This document shows positions 28,426-36,667 of a stretch of 64,000 bases of DNA, piece by piece. Both the position numbers and the translations under genes were made by a program. Origin of the DNA: Paraburkholderia sp. BCC1886 (lineage in GTDB: Bacteria > Pseudomonadota > Gammaproteobacteria > Burkholderiales > Burkholderiaceae); assembly GCF_900996245.1 (NCBI RefSeq), contig NZ_CAAJGK010000052.1, forward strand, positions 186,001 through 250,000, written 5' to 3'. The notes under the pieces were generated by a model, which made no database searches, was not told the origin of the DNA, and saw only the letters and a list, made by a program, of their open reading frames with translations. How positions within the stretch are numbered: position 1 is the stretch's first letter; every line of letters begins with the position of its first letter.

Positions 28426-28789
28426 GTTGCCCGTTACAAATTGACGTCGTATATCTGACATTTCACGTCGGTATTCTTCCTACAAATAACCCTGCGCCGA
28501 ACATCAACCATTGCATGAAATGTGGCGTCTAAGCCTTGCTGTACCTGCATTTTTTCTTTTTTTGATATATGATCGCGGCGCACGGTCAGACGAATTGTTT
28601 CAAAACCATCGGTCCAGCATAAGTGTTACTGAGTGTAACTTTCGTTACGTCTGATGTAGTCAAACGGCCATCACGCTTGCAGCGTTCTGGCTGCATCGGG
28701 AGGCTAGAGACCCACATGTGTTCTTCCTTCTTCGCGCTGCCCATGCCCTATCGCTTCACCGTTCACCTGGCTTCCTGAGCAGACAACTC
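28426..28789. other. Promoter region of the two-component pair
   Basis: About 360 bp, AT-rich for this genome between 28430 and 28680. An in-frame GTG at 28718 could extend the kinase by 24 residues. No other gene or structured RNA is seen. Confidence 0.4.
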
Positions 28790-29668
28790 ATGGATACGTC
28801 GACTGTCGTCCCGTTTAGCGCTCCGCTCGCCTCGTCATCGACCCGCGACGGACTCGACACGTTTGCTCAGGCGCCTGTCGCCACTGCCTCCTCCTCGTCT
28901 TCCTCGACGGAATCTGAACTTCAGCGCCTGCGCGCGCGCGTTCGCCAATTGTCGGCCGAACTCGTGCAGGCGCAGGAAGCCGCCTGCCGTCACGTCGCGC
29001 GCGAATTGCACGATGGCGTCGGCGCCGAGCTGACCGCGACACGCTTCGCGCTGGCCGGCGTGGAAACCTGGCTGCCGGCCGATGCGCCGCCGCAATGCGC
29101 GGCCGCGCTGGCCGTCGCCAACCGTTCGCTCGATGCCGTGTGCGCCGCCAGCCGTCAGGCCGTCGCCGAACTGCATGCGCCGTCGCTCGACGCTGGCATC
29201 GTCGGCGCACTGTCGCAGTGGACCAACGACTTCGCCGCACGCACGCAGCTGCGCACGAGCTTCGTCTGCGCCGCCGATGTGCGGCTCACGCGTTTGCCCG
29301 CGGAAGCCGCGCTGGCGATCTTCCGCGTCGCGCAGGAAGCGCTGAACAACATCGCCAAACACGCTCGCGCCGAATCCGCCGATGTGCGGATCGAAACCAG
29401 CCGCCGCCATCTGACGCTGATCGTCGGCGACGACGGCGTCGGCGTCACGCGCAACGCCCGCACCCGCCGCGGCCACTTTGGCCTGAGCGGCATGCAGGCG
29501 CGCTGCGCCGCATTCGACGGCACGCTGCGTCTGCGCAGCCCGCGTTCGAGCCCGGCACGCGGCGAGAACGGCGCGTCGCCGCGCGGCACGCAGGTGCATG
29601 CCCGTTTTGCGTGGGACGCGATGCTCGCGAACGCCGCGGACAGCGTGCGCCGCGCGCTGCAATCGTGA
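28790..29668 (+). CDS. Soluble sensor histidine kinase, NarL/HisKA_3 type
   Basis: 292 residues. A Ser/Ala-rich N-terminal segment (1-40) is followed by a coiled-coil (about 42-65) leading into HisKA_3 with phospho-acceptor H74 in VARELHDGVGAEL, then an HATPase_c domain (N box QEALNNIAKHARA; GDDGVGV; HFGLSGMQAR). There are no transmembrane segments and no PAS or GAF sensor, so the signal must come by protein contact or through the N-terminal part. The response regulator follows after 10 bp. The start ATG 28790 was chosen because the GTG at 28718 has no well-placed ribosome site. Confidence 0.83.
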   Translation: MDTSTVVPFSAPLASSSTRDGLDTFAQAPVATASSSSSSTESELQRLRARVRQLSAELVQAQEAACRHVARELHDGVGAELTATRFALAGVETWLPADAPPQCAAALAVANRSLDAVCAASRQAVAELHAPSLDAGIVGALSQWTNDFAARTQLRTSFVCAADVRLTRLPAEAALAIFRVAQEALNNIAKHARAESADVRIETSRRHLTLIVGDDGVGVTRNARTRRGHFGLSGMQARCAAFDGTLRLRSPRSSPARGENGASPRGTQVHARFAWDAMLANAADSVRRALQS

Positions 29669-29678
29669 GCACGCCATC

Positions 29679-30335
29679 ATGAGCCTGCGCATTCTCCTCG
29701 CCGACGACCACGCCGTAGTTCGCCAAGGGGTGCGTCAACTGCTGCTCGACCGCGGCGTGGCGCGCGAAGTCACGGAAGCGGAAAGCGGCGCCGACGCGCT
29801 CGATGCCGTCGTACGCCATAGCTACGACGTCGTGCTGCTCGACATTTCGCTGCCCGACATGAACGGCGTCGAAGTGCTCAAACGTCTGAAGCGCAAGGCC
29901 CCGCGTGTTGCCGTGCTGATGTTTTCGATGTATCGCGAGGACCAGTACGCGGTGCGCGCGCTGAAGGCGGGCGCGGCGGGCTATCTGTCGAAAACCGTCG
30001 ACGCCGCGCAGATGATCGGCGCGATCCAGCAGGTCGCGGCGGGCCGCAAATATGTGAGCCCGGCGATGGCCGAAGCGTTGGCCGATTACGTGTCGTTCGA
30101 CGGGGAGCAGTTGCCGCACGAAAAGCTCTCCGACCGCGAGTATCAGACGCTCTGCATGCTCGCCTCGGGCAAACGGCTGACGGATATTGCCGCGACGCTG
30201 TCGTTGTCGGTGAAGACCGTGAGCGTCTACCGCACGCGTCTGCTCGAGAAGATGAAGCTGCGCAATAACGCCGAGCTGACCTTCTACGTGATGAGCAACC
30301 GCCTCGTCGACCTCAACCCGGCAATGGCCGGTTAA
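29679..30335 (+). CDS. NarL/FixJ family response regulator
   Basis: 218 residues: a receiver domain (1-120) with D9/D10, phospho-acceptor D55 in VVLLDISLPD and K104-region LSKTV, then a LuxR-type HTH (about 150-205: LSDREYQTLCMLASGKRLTD). It should bind DNA as a dimer after phosphorylation by the soluble kinase upstream. Target genes are unknown; the amino-acid permease downstream is separated by 211 bp and its control by this pair is only a guess. Confidence 0.9.
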   Translation: MSLRILLADDHAVVRQGVRQLLLDRGVAREVTEAESGADALDAVVRHSYDVVLLDISLPDMNGVEVLKRLKRKAPRVAVLMFSMYREDQYAVRALKAGAAGYLSKTVDAAQMIGAIQQVAAGRKYVSPAMAEALADYVSFDGEQLPHEKLSDREYQTLCMLASGKRLTDIAATLSLSVKTVSVYRTRLLEKMKLRNNAELTFYVMSNRLVDLNPAMAG

Positions 30336-30546
30336 AACGAACCCACGCCCGGCGGGCCGCTTGTATGCGGCCAATTGCCTCACACGCTGCATGCGGTCGT
30401 GCACACTTCGTTTTTGCGGCGTTTCTCTTCCCAGTGTCCCGTTCGGGACCGTGTCCCAAAATAGTGCACCCCGGCGTATCCATTAAAATCGAAGGTTTCC
30501 CGACATTCGGCGCGCAGCATGCGTGCACTACTGGAGACCTCCGCCA

Positions 30547-31941
30547 ATGTCCCTGTTTCGCAAGAAAAACGTCGAGCACATGATTGCCGACAGCGCCCGG
30601 AACGCCGGCCTGAAAAAGGCGCTCGGCGCGCTCGACCTGACTTTGCTCGGCGTCGGCGCCATTATCGGCACCGGCATTTTCGTTCTGACGGGCACCGGCG
30701 CCGTGCAAGCCGGCCCGGCGCTGATGGTCTCTTTTCTGATCGCCGCCATCGCTTGCGGCTTTGCCGCGCTGGCTTACGCCGAATTCGCGTCGACCATTCC
30801 GGTGGCCGGTTCGATTTACACGTACTCGTACGCGACGCTCGGCGAGATGGCCGCGTGGATCATTGGCTGGGACCTGATGCTCGAATACGGGCTGGCCACC
30901 TCCGCTGTCTCGGTCGGCTGGTCGGGCTATCTGCAATCGCTGCTGGCGGGCTTCGGCGTGTCCTTGCCGGTTGCGCTGAGCGCCGCGCCCGGCGCGTTGC
31001 CCGGTCACGAAACGCTCTTCAACCTGCCCGCTTTCCTCGTGATGATGGCGATCACCGCACTGCTGTCCGTCGGCGTGCGGGAGTCTGCGCGCATCAACAA
31101 CGTGATGGTGGCGATCAAGGTCGTCGTCGTGCTGCTGGTGATCGGCGTGGGCGCATTTCACGTCACGCCGGCCAACTGGCATCCCTTCATGCCGAACGGC
31201 TGGCACGGCGTGTTCGGCGCGGCGGCGGTGATGTTTTTCGCGTTCATCGGCTTCGACTCCGTGTCCTCCGCGGCCGAGGAAGTGAAGAATCCGAAGCGCG
31301 ATCTCCCGATCGGGATCATCGCGTCGCTGGGCGTGTGCGCGGTGCTGTACGTGGCCGTCGCGGCCGTGGTGACGGGCATCGTGCCGTCGCCGCAATTCGC
31401 GAACGTGTCGCACCCGGTGTCGTATGCGTTACAGGTGGTCGGTCAGAACTGGGTGGCGGGTTTCATCGATCTGGGCGCGGTGCTCGGCATGCTGACTGTC
31501 ATTCTGGTCATGGCTTACGGCCAGACTCGCGTAATCTTCGCCATGTCGCGCGACGGCCTGTTGCCGGCGCGGCTGTCGAAGCTGCACCCCAAGTTCGCGA
31601 CGCCGTTTTTTACCACGTGGCTGGTTGGCCTCTTCTTCGGTCTGATCGGCGCGCTGGTGCCGCTGAACGTCCTCGCCGAGCTGATCAACATCGGCACGCT
31701 GGCGGCGTTTTCGATGGTGTCGATCGCGGTGCTGGTGTTGCGGCGGACCCATCCCGACCTGCCGCGGGCGTTTCGCTGCCCGGGCGTGCCCGTGGTGCCG
31801 GTGCTGGCGGTCGCGGCCTGTCTGTTCCTGATGGTGAATCTCCAGCTGATCACGTGGATTGCCTTCGTGGTCTGGCTGGTCGTGGGCATGGCGATTTATT
31901 TCTCTTATTCGCGCAGGCATTCCGCCCTGGCACGCGAATAG
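30547..31941 (+). CDS. APC family amino acid permease (CAT-like)
   Basis: 464 residues with about twelve transmembrane helices. The first helix has the unwound substrate-site motif GVGAIIGTGIFVLTG typical of APC/CAT transporters, and the PNPKRDLP-like loop EEVKNPKRDLPIGI follows TM6. It should import a cationic or neutral amino acid by proton coupling. The ATG at 30547 is preceded by GGAGACCTCCGCCA; the upstream in-frame ATG is less likely. It is followed by an XdhC-like gene after 80 bp. Confidence 0.9.
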   Translation: MSLFRKKNVEHMIADSARNAGLKKALGALDLTLLGVGAIIGTGIFVLTGTGAVQAGPALMVSFLIAAIACGFAALAYAEFASTIPVAGSIYTYSYATLGEMAAWIIGWDLMLEYGLATSAVSVGWSGYLQSLLAGFGVSLPVALSAAPGALPGHETLFNLPAFLVMMAITALLSVGVRESARINNVMVAIKVVVVLLVIGVGAFHVTPANWHPFMPNGWHGVFGAAAVMFFAFIGFDSVSSAAEEVKNPKRDLPIGIIASLGVCAVLYVAVAAVVTGIVPSPQFANVSHPVSYALQVVGQNWVAGFIDLGAVLGMLTVILVMAYGQTRVIFAMSRDGLLPARLSKLHPKFATPFFTTWLVGLFFGLIGALVPLNVLAELINIGTLAAFSMVSIAVLVLRRTHPDLPRAFRCPGVPVVPVLAVAACLFLMVNLQLITWIAFVVWLVVGMAIYFSYSRRHSALARE

Positions 31942-32021
31942 CATGAAGCCTGCCGCGGCGGCCCTTGTAACGTGGGCGCCGGGTGGGCAACGCAACCGAA
32001 CCGAATCATAAGGAATCGATC

Positions 32022-33032
32022 ATGGACAGCGTGGATCTCGAAGTCCTCAAGTCCAGTGCGCGCTGGCTGGCGGAGGGACATCGCGCACTCCTGGTGACGG
32101 TGGTGAAGACCTGGGGTTCGTCGCCGCGTCCCGAGGGCGCGATGCTGGCCGTGCGCGACGACGGCCTGGTGGTGGGGTCGGTGTCGGGCGGCTGCATCGA
32201 GGACGATCTGATCGAGCGGGTACGCCAGCGGGGCATCGAGCAGACGCGTCCGGAGGCGGTGAAGTACGGCATTACGGCGGAGGAAGCGCATCGTTTCGGC
32301 TTGCCTTGCGGCGGGACGATTCAACTGGTGCTCGAACCGTTGACGGCGCGAAGCGGCATTGCCGAGCTGTGCGATGCCGTGGAGGGTGGCCGTCTGATGG
32401 CGCGCGAGGTCGACATGGAGACGGGGGCTGTCCGGCTCGGTCCGGCGGAGGCGACTGACGGCGTGCACTTCGACGACCGGCGCTTGCTGACGATACACGG
32501 CCCGCGTTACCGGATGCTGGTGATTGGCGCGGGGCAGTTGTCGCGCTATTTGTGCAACATTGCGGTGGGGCTGGATTATCAGGTGACCGTGTGCGATCCG
32601 CGTGAGGAGTACACGGAGGAGTGGAGCATTCCGGGCACGCGGATCGTGCGGACGATGCCGGACGATATCGTGATCGAGATGAAGCTCGACGAGCGGTGTG
32701 CGGTGATTGCGCTGACGCACGATCCGAAGCTGGACGATCTTGCGTTGATGGAGGCGTTGAAGACGCCGGCTTTTTACGTGGGGGCGTTGGGATCGCGGCG
32801 GAATAATCAGGCGCGGCGCGAGCGGTTGAAGGAATTCGATCTGAACGAGGCGGAGGTGGCGCGGTTACACGGGCCGGTGGGGATTTATATCGGGAGCAGG
32901 ACACCGCCGGAGATTGCGGTGTCGATTCTGGCCGAGGTTACGGCGGCGAAGAATGGGGTTTCGTTGCCGACTTTATTACAGGTGGAGGGCGCCAAGGCGG
33001 CGCGGGAGGTGGGGGCCTGGCGGCCTGAGTGA
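32022..33032 (+). CDS. XdhC/CoxI family protein
   Basis: 336 residues with the N-terminal XdhC_CoxI domain (VVKTWGSSPRPEGAMLAV; GSVSGGCIEDDLI) and a C-terminal Rossmann-like XdhC_C domain (VIGAGQLSRYLC; YVGALGSRRNNQARRERL; GPVGIYIGSRTPPEIAVSI). Family members bind molybdenum cofactor and insert it into xanthine dehydrogenase-type enzymes after sulfuration. No molybdenum hydroxylase genes are adjacent, so the client is encoded elsewhere. The ATG at 32022 follows AAGGAATCGATC. The stop codon marks the edge of the inverted-repeat element. Confidence 0.88.
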   Translation: MDSVDLEVLKSSARWLAEGHRALLVTVVKTWGSSPRPEGAMLAVRDDGLVVGSVSGGCIEDDLIERVRQRGIEQTRPEAVKYGITAEEAHRFGLPCGGTIQLVLEPLTARSGIAELCDAVEGGRLMAREVDMETGAVRLGPAEATDGVHFDDRRLLTIHGPRYRMLVIGAGQLSRYLCNIAVGLDYQVTVCDPREEYTEEWSIPGTRIVRTMPDDIVIEMKLDERCAVIALTHDPKLDDLALMEALKTPAFYVGALGSRRNNQARRERLKEFDLNEAEVARLHGPVGIYIGSRTPPEIAVSILAEVTAAKNGVSLPTLLQVEGAKAAREVGAWRPE

Positions 33033-33180
33033 ATGGGGTTTTTTCCGTTGCACTGGCTTTTTTTTGTTGCTCTGGATTTTTTGGCCTCTCCTTGCTTTGT
33101 TAGTGGTCTATTAGCGTTCCCCCTGTGCGGGGGGGCACTGTAGTGGTCAAGTAAATCTGGACATCCCGAAAGGGGAATTT

Positions 33181-34065
33181 TTAAAAAAGTGAAGCTTCGC
33201 ATCGTGCTGGCGGCTGGCCACCTGCTGCCGAATGGATGCGACGGTAGTTATAAAAGTCGTCGATGTAGGCCCCGATGTCGCGTTCGGCATGCGCGTGATC
33301 GGGGTACCCTTTTTCGTCGATCCATTCGCTTTTCAGGCTTCTAAAGAAACGTTCCACAGGCGCGTTATCCCAGCAATTCCCCTTTCGGCTCATGCTCTGA
33401 ACGATGCCGTTTGCCTTCAGTTCGTTCACGAAGTGCGCGCTGGTGTACTGGCATCCCTGATCCGAGTGGAACATCACCCTTGACGGCGGTCGTCGCTGCT
33501 CGCGTGCCTGCTGCAAAGCCCTGATGACCAGTTCCGTATCCGGCAGCAGCGCAAATGCCCAGCCGACGATACGGCGCGAATACAGGTCCATCACGATGGC
33601 GAGATACGACCAGCCCTGATGCGTTCTCACATAAGTAATATCGCCTGCCCACACCTGGTTGATGGACGGTGGCTCGAACTTGCGCGCGAGCAGATTCGGC
33701 GCCACCAGCGCCTCGCCGCTGCTCTTCTGGTAGCGATGCGTGCGCTTTCTGGTCACCACCAGCTGCGCGCGCTGCATCAGCGTGCGGGCCCGATAACGCC
33801 CCACCTGGTGACCACGCTTTTTGAGCTCGTCCGACATCCTGCGGCTGCCATAGCTACAGCGGGTTTCACGATGGATCTCGCGGGCAGCCGCCATCTGCGC
33901 GCAGGCGCCAGGGCTGGCCGACGGGCGCCCCGCAAACGCGTAAAAGCTGCTGCGCGCCATGTTCATCACCTCACACATCACACTCACCGGCCAGGCCTTC
34001 TTCAGTGACTGGATCACTTCGGGAAGCGATCCATTTCCTTGACGAAGAAGGCCGTAGACTTTTTT
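33181..34065 (-). CDS. IS3-family transposase OrfB (made by -1 frameshift from OrfA)
   Basis: Integrase-core transposase with the DDE residues in GDITYVRTH, MFHSDQGCQYT and NAPVERFFRSLKSE and a C-terminal YNYRRIHSA. It catalyses excision and integration of the element. The frame is open upstream to 34182 but has no good start; it joins OrfA at the slippery AAAAAAG site, giving an OrfAB fusion beginning with the OrfA zinc-free HTH. The sequence is intact to its stop at 33181 with no frameshift or nonsense change. Confidence 0.93.
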   Translation of the reverse strand, partial: KKVYGLLRQGNGSLPEVIQSLKKAWPVSVMCEVMNMARSSFYAFAGRPSASPGACAQMAAAREIHRETRCSYGSRRMSDELKKRGHQVGRYRARTLMQRAQLVVTRKRTHRYQKSSGEALVAPNLLARKFEPPSINQVWAGDITYVRTHQGWSYLAIVMDLYSRRIVGWAFALLPDTELVIRALQQAREQRRPPSRVMFHSDQGCQYTSAHFVNELKANGIVQSMSRKGNCWDNAPVERFFRSLKSEWIDEKGYPDHAHAERDIGAYIDDFYNYRRIHSAAGGQPPARCEASLF

Positions 34066-34316
34066 AGAATGTCCCGTTCCCTCTCGAGATCGGCGACCTT
34101 CGCCTCGAGCTCGCGAATACGCCGCGCGTCGGTCTCGATCTCTATCGCGGTGCGCGGCGGTTTGGCCTGCTCCTCGCGCCACAGTGCGACCCAGCGACGC
34201 AACGCCGTGTCGCCTACGCCCAGCGCTTCGCAGGCCTGCGAGTACGAATAGCCCTTGCTAACCACCAGCTGGACTGCTTCTGCCTTGAATTCTTCAGGAA
34301 TGTTCCGTCTGCTCAT
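34014..34316 (-). CDS. IS3-family OrfA
   Basis: 100 residues: an N-terminal helix-turn-helix (about 5-45, with YSYSQACEALGVGDTALRRW) and a leucine-zipper region (about 65-90, RRIRELEAKVADLERERDIL) used for multimerisation. It binds the terminal repeats and regulates transposition. It overlaps OrfB in the -1 frame by about 50 codons as in other IS3 elements. Confidence 0.92.
   Translation of the reverse strand: MSRRNIPEEFKAEAVQLVVSKGYSYSQACEALGVGDTALRRWVALWREEQAKPPRTAIEIETDARRIRELEAKVADLERERDILKKSTAFFVKEMDRFPK
34059..34065 (-). promoter_or_regulatory. Programmed -1 frameshift site of the IS3 element
   Basis: On the coding strand AAAAAAG sits within the OrfA codons CTA AAA AAG. Slipping back one base changes the reading from LKKS to KKVYG, the start of the conserved OrfB region. 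A6G is a standard slippery heptamer in this family. Confidence 0.85.
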
Positions 34317-34636
34317 TTCTCACCTCAGTTGGAGAATTATCCCCTTTTGAGGTGTCCAGGATCATTGGACCACTACACACCTACTTTTCTTTGCCGCCGC
34401 AAAGAAAAGTAGGCAAAAGAAAGCGGCTCACACCGCTAATTCTTAAGCGGGAACCGCAGCATTTCTTTGGTAGTGGTGCATCTGGAATCCGTGCCCTCGC
34501 GCATTCTGCGTTAGTGACAAAGCACTCATCAGCTCCCACTCCGCACTGCGTGCGTCGCGGATGGGTAAACGGCGGAAGGCAAAAAAACCGAGGGTTCCAA
34601 GAACGACCCGGGGGCGCGCGAAGCGCCGCCGGAAGA

Positions 34637-34892
34637 ATGACTGCTGTGTCACGAACGTGGAATGTGCGGGAGCACGGATTCCAGATGCACCACTACCAGA
34701 AACCCCGCGCGGGGCCCGCTTAATGGTTAGCGGTTTGAGCCCGCTTTCTTTTGCCTACTTTTCTTTGCGGCGGCAAAGAAAAGTAGGTGCCCCCCCGCAC
34801 AGGGGGAACGCTAATAGACCACTGACAAAGCAAGGAGAGGCCAAAGAAGCCAGTGCAACGAAAAAAACCAGCCAGTGCAACGAAAAAGCCCC
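34637..34892. repeat. Right arm of the large intergenic inverted repeat
   Basis: 256 bp, the reverse-complement partner of the split left arm. It keeps the intact sequence across the IS target (GTAGGTGCCCCCCC at 34783-34796) and its own perfect hairpin at 34755-34786 (CTACTTTTCTTTGC / GCAAAGAAAAGTAG). It ends exactly at the stop codon of the SrkA-like gene. The 107 bp between the arms (34530-34636) has no gene. Confidence 0.88.
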
Positions 34893-35921
34893 TCAAACGG
34901 GCCAAAGTGGCCCTTCCCCCATAACCCCCACTTGCTCCCGCATCTCCAAAACCCTCTCCTCCCAATACCGCTGCGTATTAAACCAGGGAAACGCCGCCGG
35001 AAAAGCCGGATCATCCCACCGCCGCGCCAGCCAGGCCTGGTAATGAATCAACCGTAACGTCCGCAAAGCCTCCACCAGATGCAACTCGCGAGGCTCGAAA
35101 TCGCAAAAATCCTCATACCCCGCCAGCAGATCGGCCAGCGCCTGCGACGCCTCCACCCGATCGCCCGGCAACAACAACCACAAATCCTGCACCGCCGGCC
35201 CCATCCGGCTGTCGTCGAAATCGACGAAATGCGGCCCGGCATCCGTCCACAACACATTGCTCGGATGACAGTCGCCATGCATGCGCAACATCCGGATCTC
35301 ACCCGCCCGCTCGAATGCACGCTCCACCCCCTCGAGCGCAAGATTCACCACCGTCTCCCATGCCGTGCGCACGTCGTTCGGCACGAACTGCTGCGACAAA
35401 AGAAAGTCGCGTGGCTCATATCCAAACGTGTGAATGTCGAGCGTGGGCCGCTCCGCGTAATCCTGCGTCTGCCCAACCGCATGAATCCGTCCGATAAATC
35501 GACCCAGCCATTCAAGCGTGTCCCGCCGATCGAGATCAGGCGCGCGCCCACCCCGTCGCTCGAATATCGAAAAGCGAAAACCGTCGAATTGATGCAGCGA
35601 ACGCCCCTCGATCACGCGGGCAGGCACCGCCGGAATCTCGCGCGCGGCGAGATCGGCGACAAAGGCATGTTCTTCGAGAATGGCCGCGTCGCTCCAACGC
35701 TCGGGGCGATAAAACTTCGCCACCACCGGCGGGCCGTCTTCCACGCCCACCTGATACACACGGTTCTCGTAACTGTTGAGCGGCAGCATACGGCCATCAG
35801 TGCGCATGCCCGCGCTGGTGAGCACGCTGTCGAGCGCGTCGAGCACGATTTCCGGCTGAAGCCGGGCGAACGGCACGGCGCTACTGGCGTCGGGCCGGGA
35901 TTCGTAGTTGTCGTCGTTCAT
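34893..35921 (-). CDS. srkA: SrkA/YihE-like stress-response protein kinase
   Basis: 342 residues of the APH/choline-kinase-like fold. The nucleotide site VVAKFYRPERW, catalytic loop MHGDCHPSNVLW and metal motif FVDFDDSRMGP match YihE (SrkA), a Ser/Thr kinase that protects stressed or stationary cells from MazEF-linked and Cpx-linked death. The N-terminal NSYENRVYQVG loop is also typical. The ATG at 35921 is preferred over one 11 codons upstream. The gene ends where the inverted-repeat element starts. Confidence 0.85.
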   Translation of the reverse strand: MNDDNYESRPDASSAVPFARLQPEIVLDALDSVLTSAGMRTDGRMLPLNSYENRVYQVGVEDGPPVVAKFYRPERWSDAAILEEHAFVADLAAREIPAVPARVIEGRSLHQFDGFRFSIFERRGGRAPDLDRRDTLEWLGRFIGRIHAVGQTQDYAERPTLDIHTFGYEPRDFLLSQQFVPNDVRTAWETVVNLALEGVERAFERAGEIRMLRMHGDCHPSNVLWTDAGPHFVDFDDSRMGPAVQDLWLLLPGDRVEASQALADLLAGYEDFCDFEPRELHLVEALRTLRLIHYQAWLARRWDDPAFPAAFPWFNTQRYWEERVLEMREQVGVMGEGPLWPV

Positions 35922-36035
35922 GGCCGCATTGTGCGCCGCGCCGCCGTCAAACACGAGGGCAACGGCTCACATGCGGGAAACGTTCAACCAAAGGCCTGGC
36001 AAACAGTCATCAAACAAAAGTGAATCGGACGGACT

Positions 36036-36248
36036 TCAATGCATCTGCGCACTCGACGGACGCACCTGCTCGCCCGTGTCGATCAGGTCTTCGAGAAAAA
36101 AGGGTTCGGTGTTCAGATGCTGCGAAGCGCCGGGCTCGCCGGCATACCACGCCACCATGGCCATGTCGCCGAGAATGCGCATGACGATTCCGCGCGCGCC
36201 TTGCGGCACTGCGATATGCACCGACCGGACAATGGAACCGATTTGCAT
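36036..36248 (-). CDS. Small hypothetical protein (70 aa)
   Basis: Start ATG at 36248 follows GGGGAAATATC. The protein MQIGSIVRSVHIAVP... is a short mostly beta-strand polypeptide with no signal or membrane segment. An upstream in-frame ATG (36386) would add 46 residues with one hydrophobic stretch but has no clear ribosome site. No family was recognised. Coding bias (G/C at third positions) supports it as a real gene. Confidence 0.55.
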   Translation of the reverse strand: MQIGSIVRSVHIAVPQGARGIVMRILGDMAMVAWYAGEPGASQHLNTEPFFLEDLIDTGEQVRPSSAQMH

Positions 36249-36396
36249 GATATTTCCCCGTTCTCCCATAGCCGGCTTTCTGGCTTCCGCGCCGGTCAAG
36301 GTCATGATAAAAAGCGCCGCGCCAGACCATCCCGTTGCGGTCGCCCCCAGCTTCCACGCGCGAAACACGTGAGAAGTTCGAGTCATTGTTCCCGTT

Positions 36397-36627
36397 TTAC
36401 CGGGCTTTGCAAAGCTCGAACAAAAGGCGTTTCATTCGTCGATTCGCCATTGATTCGCGATCGTCCAGCGCCACGCCCGGCCCATCATAAACCCTGTCGG
36501 CGACGAACTTCAAAAACGCGGCGCCACGCTGGACCGCCCGTTTGGCCAACCTCGCCAATTTTTTCAGCGTATCCTTACATCCTTTGCGCGGTTTTGCGCC
36601 GGTCGGTCTGCCCGCGCCGACATTCAT
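36397..36627 (-). CDS. Small basic hypothetical protein (76 aa)
   Basis: ATG at 36627 is preceded by AGGAAGGTGCG. The product is strongly basic (Lys/Arg-rich, for example GAKPRKGCKDTLKKLARLAK) with no membrane segment, so nucleic-acid binding is possible but unproven. It is divergent from the MFS gene, sharing a 40-bp gap. An alternative is that the frame is a chance open frame opposite the MFS leader. Confidence 0.42.
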   Translation of the reverse strand: MNVGAGRPTGAKPRKGCKDTLKKLARLAKRAVQRGAAFLKFVADRVYDGPGVALDDRESMANRRMKRLLFELCKAR

Positions 36628-36667
36628 CGCACCTTCCTCACCTCGTTTCATTCATTGCGTCTGTCCC

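Larger units (their letters stand above)
33139..34377 (-). mobile_element. IS3-family insertion sequence, 1239 bp, with 3-bp target duplication
   Basis: Ends are TGTAGTGGTC at the left and its complement GACCACTACA at the right, with further imperfect matching inward (TGGACA and AAAGGGGA in both ends). The TG...CA termini are the IS3 hallmark. CAC occurs directly on both sides (33136-33138 and 34378-34380) as a 3-bp target duplication; the uninterrupted sister arm carries CAC once at the same place. It contains orfA, orfB and a frameshift site, all intact, so the element looks complete and possibly active. Confidence 0.93.
33033..34529. repeat. Left arm of a large intergenic inverted repeat, split by an IS element
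   Basis: Excluding the IS, the arm is 33033-33138 plus 34381-34529, about 255 bp. Its reverse complement matches 34637-34892 with scattered differences. It includes TTGGCCTCTCCTTGCTTTGT, TATTAGCGTTCCCCCTGTGC and a perfect hairpin at 34381-34412 (CTACTTTTCTTTGC / GCAAAGAAAAGTAG). The arm starts right at the XdhC stop codon. No gene is supported inside it. Confidence 0.88.

Noticed and set aside
30519..31946. 475-residue frame overlapping the amino acid permease
   Set aside because: Offset-frame shadow; the permease frame has transmembrane helices and APC motifs, the other is Arg/Gly-rich noise.
34352..35043. Several short frames inside the inverted-repeat arms
   Set aside because: They read through repeat DNA on both strands, have no consistent start and encode sequence like RQRKVG that follows the hairpin palindromes.
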